Shown here piece by piece: positions 52,226-59,207 of a DNA stretch of 59,207 nucleotides (position 1 is its first letter; each line of letters opens with the position of its first letter). Location: assembly GCA_016178585.1 (NCBI GenBank), contig JACOTA010000067.1:1-59207 (forward strand), written 5' to 3'. This DNA comes from Nitrospirota bacterium. Lineage in GTDB: Bacteria; Nitrospirota; Nitrospiria; JACQBW01. A model generated the notes under the pieces. It made no database searches, was not told where the DNA came from, and saw only the letters and a program-made list of their open reading frames with translations. The translations under genes and the position numbers were made by a program.

Positions 52226-54907
52226 TCAGGAAGGCGGACAATAGGCATCAATGACATCGAGAAGCTTCTCTTTAATTTCGCGAAGACGCTCTGGCTGAGT
52301 AACCTTTCCCTCATTTTGATCCTTTACGTAAAAAACGTCGACGATCTGGTCGAGGCGTGTCGCGATTTTAGCGGAATAGACGGATAATCCCAGATCAAAA
52401 ATGGCTTTCGTCATCACATAAAGGAGTCCCTGCCTGTCCGAGGCGAAAATATCAATAATCGTACATTCATCTGATGTATCGTTATCGATCTCCACAAGAG
52501 GGGGGATCGTCTGTAAATGCTCTTTAACGCCCCGGCCGGACCGCATCTGGTTTTGAAACAAAGCTTCCACGGTTTGTTCGCCCTTCAACACCTCCTGGAT
52601 ATTTTTCTTGACTTTTGCCCACCGTTCTTCAAAGTGAATATCTTCGGAATCCACGTCGTAAACCTGAAAGGAATCCACCACAATCCCTTTCAGGGTCGTA
52701 TGAACCTGAGCGCCGGCAATTTCCAGTCCGTTGGCCGCAAGACAGCCTGAAATTTTTGAAAAAATGCCCGGTGTAATGGCATCCAGGGTATAGACCGTCA
52801 ATTCCGCCAACCCTTTTTCTTTATTTCGGCAGACATCGGCCAAAACAGGGTCAGATTTGAGCGCGCTAGCACGCAAAAGATAGGTCAAAAGTTTAGAAGG
52901 CTCCATGGCAAACAAGATCCGCCGCGGAAGAGAATTAAAAATCTCTCGTATTTCTTCCGGGGAATAATTTTTTTGCAGTTCTTTTTCAAGAAATTTAAAG
53001 ATGTTTTCTTCTCTGGCCTTTTCCGAAGCTTCGGTTTTTGCTCCCGTGAGCGCTTCGATGGTTTTTTGATAAAGTTCGATCAATAAACTTCGTTTCCAAT
53101 CCGTCCAGGCATCAGGCCCCACACCCTTGATATCGGCGTAGGTTAAAAGGCAGAGCATTTTCAACATTTCAGGTTGTCCGACCAAACGGGCGAACTGAAG
53201 AAGCACCTTTTCATCGCCTAAATCGCGGCGGAAGGCCAGATGAGACATTAAGAGATGATTTTGAACAAGGAAAATAATTACATCCCCTTCTTCCCTGGGA
53301 AGGCCAAGAGACTGGTTAACCCTTTTTGAAATTTCAATCCCCCATTGGGTATGGTCCCCTCCTCTACCTTTACCAATGTCATGCATCAGAAGCGCAAGAT
53401 GGAGTAAATCCTTCCGTTTGATTTCGCGATAAATCTGCGCCAGCACCCCTGTCTCTTCGCTTAACGCTTCTGCTTCCTCGATACACTTGATCAAGTGCTC
53501 ATCCACCGTATATTTGTGATACTGGTTATATTGCATTAGCCGGTTCACATGGCCAAAATCAGAAATAAAGGTATCCAGTACGCGGGTTTGGCGCATCTTC
53601 CTTAGAAGAGGCGCAATGCACCCCGGCCGGCTCAAAAATTCCATAAATATCTTTTTGCTTTCAGGAGAGGCGAAAAACGCGGCGTCACGAAATTCCACAC
53701 TCCGTCTCAAAAGGTCGAGCGCCCCTTCTGAAATTGGGAGCCCGCGGGCCTGGGAAATCAGAAAGAGTTTTAAAACATATTCTCCTGAACTTAAAAACAA
53801 CTTTCTCTTTTTTTCGTCGACCGATACTTCGCGGGGAGTCGCTATAAAACAGGGAGAAATTTTTCTGGCCAGGAGTTTATCCCATATTTTTCTAACGAAC
53901 GAACGAGGGATAGCCCTCCGGATAAATTGGGAAAAAATCTGGTGAATGGCCGTCGAATGTTTATAATATTGCTGCATAAACTGTTCGACCCCTAATAAAT
54001 GGGGCTGATCCTGAAATTTAAAAAACTCCGAAAGTCTTTTTTGCTCCCGGAAGGTCAGGATATCGGAGCTTTTACCGGCATTAAAATGCATTTCATTCCG
54101 GACAATCCAGAGGAAATTTTGCGCCTCGGTTAAAGCATTATATTCGTAGGCGGTCAGGAGTCCCTGTTTATGGAGTTCAACCAGAGAATAGGTCCCGTAA
54201 CAGGTAAATGCAGCCCATTGCAAATAATGGATATCCCTTAACCCGCCTTCGCTTCTTTTGATATTCGGTTCCAGGATATAAACGGTCGAGCCGAATTTCT
54301 GGCGTTCTTTTTTGATCTGCTGAAGGAGTTCGTTGACATATCTTTTTTTATCCCGTTCTACCACTTTTTGATAATAAAGACGTTGAAACTCCTGAAATAA
54401 GGTTTCACTTCCTGCCAGGAGCCTTGATTCCATAAGAGCGGTTCTGGCTGTTAAATCATGGAAACCGATATGAATCGAATCTTCGATCGTCCTGACGCTA
54501 TGGCCGATGGTAAACTCCAGGTCCCAAAGAAGATAAAGCATCTCTTTCGAAATCTCTTCGACCGCTTCTTTACATTCAGGCTGATAAAGGAACATAATAT
54601 CCATATCAGAAAACGGATTGAGTTCTCTCCTCCCGTAACCTCCCACGGCAACCAGACAGATTCCTTCTTGAATGTAGCCGGGAGACGATATCTCATACTG
54701 AATAACGGCTTTACGATAAAGTCCTGTCAGAATTTCGTCGGTCAGGGTCGTCAATTCACGGACAATATGACGGCCGGAGGCTCCCTTTTTATGGAGATCA
54801 TAGAGGTCACGCCTTCGGCGCTGGAGATAGTTTTTAAGGATTTGAATCCGCGTCTGCCGGTCAGAAGAGCGGTCGAGAATTTCTTTAAGAGATAAGGAGG
54901 AACTCAT
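52226..54907 (-). CDS. glnD: P-II uridylyltransferase / uridylyl-removing enzyme
   Basis: GlnD senses glutamine and adds or removes UMP on P-II. The 893-residue protein has all domains. The nucleotidyltransferase domain has VGGYGRRELNPFSDMDIMFLY, the HD domain has LALLMHDIGKGRGGDHTQWG, and two C-terminal ACT domains are visible (ELTVYTLDAITPGIFSKISGCL and CTIIDIFASDRQGLLYVMTKAIF). Its substrate would be GlnB at 55084, which keeps the YRGAEY site, but not the NifI-like proteins, which lack it. It is separated from glnB by a family C element, the same element found upstream of nirB. Confidence 0.95.
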   Translation of the reverse strand: MSSSLSLKEILDRSSDRQTRIQILKNYLQRRRRDLYDLHKKGASGRHIVRELTTLTDEILTGLYRKAVIQYEISSPGYIQEGICLVAVGGYGRRELNPFSDMDIMFLYQPECKEAVEEISKEMLYLLWDLEFTIGHSVRTIEDSIHIGFHDLTARTALMESRLLAGSETLFQEFQRLYYQKVVERDKKRYVNELLQQIKKERQKFGSTVYILEPNIKRSEGGLRDIHYLQWAAFTCYGTYSLVELHKQGLLTAYEYNALTEAQNFLWIVRNEMHFNAGKSSDILTFREQKRLSEFFKFQDQPHLLGVEQFMQQYYKHSTAIHQIFSQFIRRAIPRSFVRKIWDKLLARKISPCFIATPREVSVDEKKRKLFLSSGEYVLKLFLISQARGLPISEGALDLLRRSVEFRDAAFFASPESKKIFMEFLSRPGCIAPLLRKMRQTRVLDTFISDFGHVNRLMQYNQYHKYTVDEHLIKCIEEAEALSEETGVLAQIYREIKRKDLLHLALLMHDIGKGRGGDHTQWGIEISKRVNQSLGLPREEGDVIIFLVQNHLLMSHLAFRRDLGDEKVLLQFARLVGQPEMLKMLCLLTYADIKGVGPDAWTDWKRSLLIELYQKTIEALTGAKTEASEKAREENIFKFLEKELQKNYSPEEIREIFNSLPRRILFAMEPSKLLTYLLRASALKSDPVLADVCRNKEKGLAELTVYTLDAITPGIFSKISGCLAANGLEIAGAQVHTTLKGIVVDSFQVYDVDSEDIHFEERWAKVKKNIQEVLKGEQTVEALFQNQMRSGRGVKEHLQTIPPLVEIDNDTSDECTIIDIFASDRQGLLYVMTKAIFDLGLSVYSAKIATRLDQIVDVFYVKDQNEGKVTQPERLREIKEKLLDVIDAYCPPS

Positions 54908-54960
54908 ACAGATAATCTAACATAAAAAAGAATCGGTAAGAATATAAAAATAGACCCAAA

Positions 54961-55081
54961 AATAGAGCGGGGTGTGTCCCGAACAGCGACCTCTTCGAAG
55001 TTCGTTTACCCTTCCACAAGCATGTAAAAACAGGTGGTAAACTTCGGAGCGCGAGCAGAGAGGGATTCATCCCGCTCTATT
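54961..55081. repeat. Family C structured element, copy 2, between glnB and glnD
   Basis: It shares GAACAGCGACCTCTTCGAAG and GGTAAACTTCGGAGCGCGAG with copy 1. The outermost arms AATAGAGCGGG and CCCGCTCTATT pair perfectly over 11 bases and differ from copy 1's arms. It spans most of the gap. Confidence 0.82.
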
Positions 55082-55083
55082 CT

Positions 55084-55443
<360 letters not shown>

Positions 55444-55451
55444 TTACACTT

Positions 55452-55578
55452 TTTGAGGCTTCTCAAAAAGATTCAGGTGCAAGGCCGCAGCCCTGAGGGC
55501 GACCGAGGCGTACGAAACAGGTACGTTGAGGAGCCCGAAGGGCGAGAACACAGCAAGTGAACTTTTTCAGAAACCTTT
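55452..55578. repeat. Family D repeat, copy 3, between amtB and glnB
   Basis: It has outer ends CTTCTCAAAAAGATTCAGG and CTTTTTCAGAAACC, a GCGTACGAAACAGGTACGTTG centre and a GCCCGAAGGGCGAGAACAC arm. It fills the amtB-glnB gap and just touches the amtB stop. Confidence 0.75.
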
Positions 55579-56950
55579 AATTATAGCCGCGTTCATTGTG
55601 CTGACTTAGATCCAACCCGTTCTGCTCATCTTCAGAAGTTACCCTCAAACCGATGATGGAATCAACCACTTTAAGTATAATTAAAGTTCCAACAAATGAA
55701 AACACCCAGCTTGCAACGATCGCAGTCAGTTGGACCACGACCTGATGAGAATTTCCATAGAAAAGTCCATCTCCACCAGCCGAATTGACTAACTTCGTGG
55801 CGAAAAGACCCGTTGCCAGAGCGCCCCAGGTTCCACCAATTCCATGGACACCAAAAGCATCCAGTGAGTCATCATACCCAAACTTATTTTTAATGACAAC
55901 CGATGCGAGGTAACAGAACACCCCGGCTCCGACTCCCACGAGAATCGAAGATAAAACGGTGACAAATCCTGATGCAGGGGTAATGGCAACAAGTCCCGCC
56001 ACCGCACCGGAAGCGGCGCCTAAGACAGTCGGTTTCCCGCGATGGAGCCATTCTGTTACCATCCATGCAAGTGCGGCGGCCGCAGTCGCGGTATTGGTCA
56101 CCACAAAAGCGACGGTGGCCAACGTTCCAGCAGAAAGGGCGCTTCCGGCATTAAAACCAAACCAGCCAAACCAGAGGAGCGCCGCGCCCAAAACGGTTAA
56201 TGGAAGGTTATGAGGCGCCATTGCTTCAGTTCCATATCCTTTTCGCTTTCCAAGATAGAGCGCACACGCTAAACCGGCAACTCCGGAACTGATATGAACG
56301 ACAGTACCGCCGGCGAAATCAAGCGCGCCTAAATTATGGAGCCACCCTCCGACTCCCCAAACCCAATGGGCAATCGGATCATAAATAAAGGTTGCCCATA
56401 ATAGCGTAAACAGAATAAAAGCGCTAAATTTCATTCTTTCCGCAAAAGCCCCCGTAATCAACGCCGGGGTGATCACGGCAAACATCGCCTGGAAGATCAT
56501 AAAGGCCTGATGCGGAATCGTCGCCGCATAATCGGGATTGGGATCATAGCCAACTCCGCTTAAACCAAACCAGGCAAGACTTCCGATCAAACCTCCTTTG
56601 TCGGGTCCAAAGGCGAGGCTATATCCCCAGAGAACCCATTGAATACTGATGATGCAAAGAATAATAAAGCTCTGCATGATGGTCGCCAAAACGTTCTTTT
56701 TTCGTACCATGCCCCCGTAAAATAATGCTAAACCCGGGGCCGTCATCAATAAAACCAGCGCAGAAGAGGTCAGTACCCACGCCGTATCTCCGGAATCGAT
56801 TTTAGCCGGCGGGGCAGGAGCCGCTGCTGGTGGTACCGCGGGAGCCGCTGCTGCCGGAGCCGTAGTCGGAGGCGTTTCGACCTGGGCAAAAGCGATGCTG
56901 ACCATTCCTAGCAACAGCATCAACATGATCATGGTATATTTAAGTTTCAT
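55577..56950 (-). CDS. amtB: Ammonium transporter
   Basis: An Amt channel of 457 residues with an N-terminal signal peptide (MIMLMLLLGMVSIAFAQ). An Ala/Pro-rich linker (about 25-48) and eleven membrane helices follow. Family landmarks are LFYGGMVRKKNVLATIMQSF, FAGGTVVHISSGVAGLACAL with a pore histidine, and DAFGVHGIGGTWGALATGLFA with the second histidine. The tail GLRVTSEDEQNGLDLSQHNERGY is the region that binds GlnK. It follows the porin gene by 28 bases. Confidence 0.96.
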   Translation of the reverse strand: MKLKYTMIMLMLLLGMVSIAFAQVETPPTTAPAAAAPAVPPAAAPAPPAKIDSGDTAWVLTSSALVLLMTAPGLALFYGGMVRKKNVLATIMQSFIILCIISIQWVLWGYSLAFGPDKGGLIGSLAWFGLSGVGYDPNPDYAATIPHQAFMIFQAMFAVITPALITGAFAERMKFSAFILFTLLWATFIYDPIAHWVWGVGGWLHNLGALDFAGGTVVHISSGVAGLACALYLGKRKGYGTEAMAPHNLPLTVLGAALLWFGWFGFNAGSALSAGTLATVAFVVTNTATAAAALAWMVTEWLHRGKPTVLGAASGAVAGLVAITPASGFVTVLSSILVGVGAGVFCYLASVVIKNKFGYDDSLDAFGVHGIGGTWGALATGLFATKLVNSAGGDGLFYGNSHQVVVQLTAIVASWVFSFVGTLIILKVVDSIIGLRVTSEDEQNGLDLSQHNERGYN

Positions 56951-56978
56951 TCGATAATCTCCTTATTTTTTCAATCAT

Positions 56979-58124
56979 TTAGAAGGTGTGAACCACGCCT
57001 AAAGTCACCGTGTTTTGAGTGCTTGTTGGTGTACCATCTTCCTTCGTAAAGACATCTTGATCTGACTTATCTTGACGTAAATCTAAACGAACCAAACATC
57101 CACCCGGAGCGGAATGCTCAAGGGTCAGGGTCCCTTCTTTTAATTTTTGACCACCGGTACCGAGATTGGTGGCTGTCGCAAAACCATCTTTATCGTCTAA
57201 TTGCTCAACTCGAGCCACGATTGCCATAGAAGGGGTGATGGCGTATTTACCATAAAGAGCATATCCTGACCATTTAGCATCTCCCGCACCAACCCCAAGT
57301 CCCTGTTTTTGGATGCCATCATCATAATTGGCCATCAACGAGATGGAATCGGTCACATTGTAGGTCACAACCACGTCCAAAAGAGATTTTGTATCGCTTA
57401 CGGTTCCAGCGATAATCTCAGGGCCGGTCATATAATTTATGATAATCGGAAGCGACTTGACCGGCGTGACCATCGCCTGAATACCGTAGGTTTTGCCGTT
57501 ATTGGTTTCAACCGTACTGTTCCAGCCATTGACGACATCGCCCATGAGGGTCAATTGATCATTGAGGGTATAAGTCAGCCTTGCTCCGGTATGATAATAA
57601 GGAATAGCCCAGGCAAAGAGAATGGAACGGGTATAGTTCCAGTTATCTTTGCTTTCAATCACTTCGGACCCATGCTGGGTCACAAATTTTCCAAAATCCA
57701 ACTGCAATCCAGGCATTAAGAGCATGCTGGCATATGCCTGACGGAAGTTTTTATAGGTGGACTCAAGATTTGTTGCAGGACAGGGAATTGTTCCAGCGCA
57801 GGCCACGGCATCAGCCGCCTCGCCAAAAGCCAGGCCGATATAGAATCCGGCTCTGTTTGTTTCATCCACTGGTTTAACAATATTTAATTCCACCAGACTG
57901 ACATTGAAATCATTGGAAACAAAATCAAAGTTATGAAACGCGTTTTTATGGCTTTGAGGACCGTTCATATTGTAGCTGTAGTAGCCATCCACAAAACCGC
58001 TCACATTGACCGTGTCGTACCATTTTGGCGCTTTTGCGTCTTCTGCATAACTGACCTGGACTGATCCAAGTCCGATTAAAGTAAAAAAGGCTGCTGCTAA
58101 ACTCATATTAAATTTTTTAAACAT
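56979..58124 (-). CDS. Outer-membrane porin of the amtB operon (BBP2-like)
   Basis: A 381-residue beta-barrel with signal peptide (MSLAAAFFTLIGLGSVQVSYAED). VNVSGFVDGYYSYNMNGPQSHKN and LDFGKFVTQHGSEVIESKDNWNYTRSILFAWAIPYYHTGARLTYTL resemble the putative beta-barrel porin-2 family. It ends TLGVVHTF with terminal Phe. As the first gene after a sigma-54 promoter and directly before amtB, it likely admits ammonium or small nitrogen compounds under nitrogen limitation. This role is inferred from context. Confidence 0.85.
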   Translation of the reverse strand: MFKKFNMSLAAAFFTLIGLGSVQVSYAEDAKAPKWYDTVNVSGFVDGYYSYNMNGPQSHKNAFHNFDFVSNDFNVSLVELNIVKPVDETNRAGFYIGLAFGEAADAVACAGTIPCPATNLESTYKNFRQAYASMLLMPGLQLDFGKFVTQHGSEVIESKDNWNYTRSILFAWAIPYYHTGARLTYTLNDQLTLMGDVVNGWNSTVETNNGKTYGIQAMVTPVKSLPIIINYMTGPEIIAGTVSDTKSLLDVVVTYNVTDSISLMANYDDGIQKQGLGVGAGDAKWSGYALYGKYAITPSMAIVARVEQLDDKDGFATATNLGTGGQKLKEGTLTLEHSAPGGCLVRLDLRQDKSDQDVFTKEDGTPTSTQNTVTLGVVHTF

Positions 58125-58200
58125 AATTTCTCCTTTTTTTTAAATTTTAAAATAGATAACCTGGTCTTTGACCTCCGGATTCTATAATTTATATAATGAT

Positions 58201-58219
58201 TTTGCAACCTTAATGCCAA
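58201..58219 (-). promoter_or_regulatory. Sigma-54 promoter of the porin-amtB-glnB operon
   Basis: TTGGCATTAAGGTTGCAAA fits the -24/-12 consensus almost perfectly. Transcription should start near 58192, leaving a leader of about 68 bases before the porin. Confidence 0.88.
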
Positions 58220-58302
58220 ATAGGAACAATATGCATAACCCATTGTTTTAAAAGATATTGTTAATTAAACTTATTTTTTCACCTCCTTTTTTACGACAGT
58301 TT

Positions 58303-58316
58303 TGTCGAGTTTTAAA
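58303..58316. promoter_or_regulatory. Small inverted repeat CGACA-N4-TGTCG
   Basis: It lies about 90 bases upstream of the sigma-54 promoter, in enhancer range. It has the same 5-4-5 geometry as the inverted repeat upstream of the nitrate operon promoter, though the sequence is different. Confidence 0.3.
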
Positions 58317-58382
58317 ACAAATTAAAAAATTTTTATTTTATAACTATTTGATTTTAAACAATATTTTAACAACTTACCCATT

Positions 58383-58400
58383 TTTGTAGGATCCTACAAA
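58383..58400. promoter_or_regulatory. Perfect 18-base palindrome, possible operator
   Basis: TTTGTAGGATCCTACAAA is its own reverse complement. It lies about 165 bases upstream of the amtB-operon sigma-54 promoter and just before the tandem repeats. A dimeric regulator site is likely, but the regulator is unknown. Confidence 0.45.
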
Positions 58401-58436
58401 TTTGTATTAACATTGATGGTCTCGTCAAAAGCCTGT

Positions 58437-58564
58437 GACGGACTTTGGAATGGTCGCACTTAGACCGAGACGGACTTTGGAATGGTCGCACTTAGACCGA
58501 GACGGACTTTGGAATGGTCGCACTTAGACCGAGACGGACTTTGGAATGGTCGTAGTTAGACCGA
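58437..58564. repeat. Four tandem copies of a 32-base unit
   Basis: Units begin at 58437, 58469, 58501 and 58533. The first three are identical (GACGGACTTTGGAATGG start, CACTTAGACCGA end) and the fourth differs at two bases. An inverted, diverged copy follows at 58596-58626. Confidence 0.95.
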
Positions 58565-58580
58565 AAAAACGGTTTTCTAT

Positions 58581-58685
58581 CATTCCCGTGCAAGCGGTCT
58601 TACTGCGACCATTCCACAATCCGTCACGGAAATCCAGTTTTTTCAAGTAATTATGTTCTCCCCAGATTCCCGCTTGCACGGGAAT
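58581..58685. repeat. Inverted repeat unit enclosing the 3' end of the Fis-type gene
   Basis: CATTCCCGTGCAAGCGG (58581-58597) and its complement CCCGCTTGCACGGGAATG (58668-58685) enclose about 70 bases. The right arm is coding for the last residues of the HTH protein (SRHSRASGN). This is the common CGTCATTCCCG..GCGGGAAT type of bacterial repeat. Confidence 0.85.
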
Positions 58686-58878
58686 GACGACTTTTTACGA
58701 CTTCATCAACATTCATTTGATACTTTTTAATTTTATAAGATAAGACTCTTTCTGTAAGATTCAGTTGTCTCGCGGCCTTTGCGATGATCCCTTTATTGGC
58801 CTTCATGGCTTCGGTAATGAGCTCTTTTTCTAAGGCCTCAATGGCTTTCTTAAATGAAATTGTCGGAAGATATTCCAT
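58651..58878 (-). CDS. Stand-alone Fis-type HTH protein (NtrC/NifA C-terminus-like)
   Basis: A 75-residue protein. Residues about 10-55 (KAIEALEKELITEAMKANKGIIAKAARQLNLTERVLSYKIKKY) match the DNA-binding end of sigma-54 activators such as NifA and NtrC, including the recognition helix TERVLSYKIKKY. No AAA+ domain is present, and the frame starts cleanly at ATG with an AAGGAG site five bases upstream, so it is a complete small protein. The last 13 or so residues (KSRHSRASGNLGRT) come from a repeat. It lies upstream of the sigma-54-driven porin-amtB operon and could bind its enhancer. Confidence 0.75.
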   Translation of the reverse strand: MEYLPTISFKKAIEALEKELITEAMKANKGIIAKAARQLNLTERVLSYKIKKYQMNVDEVVKSRHSRASGNLGRT

Positions 58879-58923
58879 TTTTACTCCTTATCTTATGATT
58901 CCAAGAAAAATAGTAATATCATA

Positions 58924-58940
58924 GAGCAATAGTTATACCG
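58924..58940 (-). promoter_or_regulatory. Weak sigma-54-like site before the Fis-type gene
   Basis: CGGTATAACTATTGCTC keeps GG and GC 12 bases apart and the TTGC, but lacks the rest of the -24 block. It is about 46 bases upstream of the ATG. Chance occurrence is possible in this AT-rich gap. Confidence 0.3.
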
Positions 58941-59083
58941 AATTCTGCCTTACTTCTATCTGATTGATTTATAAAAATTTTTTTATTTTCAAAAATAAAT
59001 GAAAAAAATTTAAAGACAGGTTCACTACAAAAATGTTATTTTATGGAGGGAAATCCTACTAAAATGGTAACTACTCAGGAGTG

Positions 59084-59207
59084 TCAGGGAGGAAAAAGCA
59101 TTTCAGGCAAGTACGGTTGACCTGTCAGGGACTGGGTAATGGATTGCAAGAGGTTCCAGCCGTTTTTACGAGCTGTGGATAGGTAGCTTCTGATGCGGGC
59201 AAAGTTT
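59084..59207 (-). mobile_element. IS66-family transposase, C-terminal fragment at window edge
   Basis: The minus strand from the window end codes [20 protein letters not shown] and then [20 protein letters not shown] before a TGA. This matches the conserved C-terminus of IS66-type transposases (SYxSTARKxG). The frame enters from outside the window, so completeness is unknown. The element end is probably near GTAACTACTCAGGAGTG at 59067. Confidence 0.7.

Noticed and set aside
58437-58626. Possible CRISPR array
   Set aside because: The 32-base units are directly adjacent with no variable spacers between them, and no cas genes are present.

Overview
The window reads as a chromosomal segment of a Gram-negative, free-living bacterium. 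It has an outer-membrane assembly lipoprotein, several beta-barrel porins, a di-haem peroxidase, H+-type F0 ATP synthase genes and NAD-dependent DNA ligase. The gene mix (assimilatory nitrate/nitrite reduction, AmtB/P-II, NifI-type P-II proteins) would fit a member of the Nitrospirota or a neighbouring deep-branching phylum, but this is inference from protein style only. Almost every base is coding, and most genes from 29 kb onward lie on the minus strand.

Positions 1-29 kb are housekeeping: glpK, a CbpA/DnaJ-type chaperone, ligA, a nitrilase-family amidase, nth, a small [2Fe-2S] ferredoxin, smc, rnr, a FabH homologue, a GC-rich RhlE-type DEAD-box helicase, bamD, a siroheme dehydrogenase (Met8 type), a hydroxyacid dehydrogenase, a DUF2156 protein, a YkgJ-type cysteine protein, folB, an orphan sensor kinase, a zinc-ribbon/Tudor-like protein, a MauG/CCP di-haem peroxidase under a Fur/PerR-like palindrome, acs, acylphosphatase, an SDR and a zinc alcohol dehydrogenase. 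Two small genes that are easily missed were found at 6938-7114 and 17435-17596.

Positions 29-45 kb are a nitrate assimilation island on the minus strand. In transcription order it holds a sigma-54 promoter, a NifI2/NifI1-like P-II pair, narK, a molybdopterin nitrate reductase, a fused DmsB-DmsC-type electron-transfer subunit, nirB, nirD, mobA and moeA. A second sigma-54 promoter then reads into a CBS-domain gene, nrtA, nrtB and a broken nrtC/D ATPase, followed by a porin. The ABC nitrate transporter looks decayed: the ATPase has an internal deletion and nrtA has an A8 frameshift before its Tat signal. NarK is therefore the likely working importer.

Positions 45-59 kb hold polysaccharide genes (an Rmd-like reductase and two glycosyltransferases), the F0 part of ATP synthase (atpZ-B-E-F, with a terminator and no F1 genes), a PorV/TraF-like outer-membrane protein, and a second nitrogen module. 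That module is porin-amtB-glnB-glnD with its own near-consensus sigma-54 promoter, followed upstream by a stand-alone Fis-type HTH protein and the edge of an IS66-family element.

A second theme is palindromic repeats. At least four families (A-D, about 70-145 bp) fill intergenic gaps. Several copies lie inside reading frames and encode protein segments: the RNase R tail, two places in the nitrate reductase, the middle of the YkgJ protein, the tail of the Fis-type protein and the last residues of a glycosyltransferase. Family C has two copies, both between nitrogen genes, whose outer arms differ in sequence but still pair, which points to a selected hairpin or RNA.
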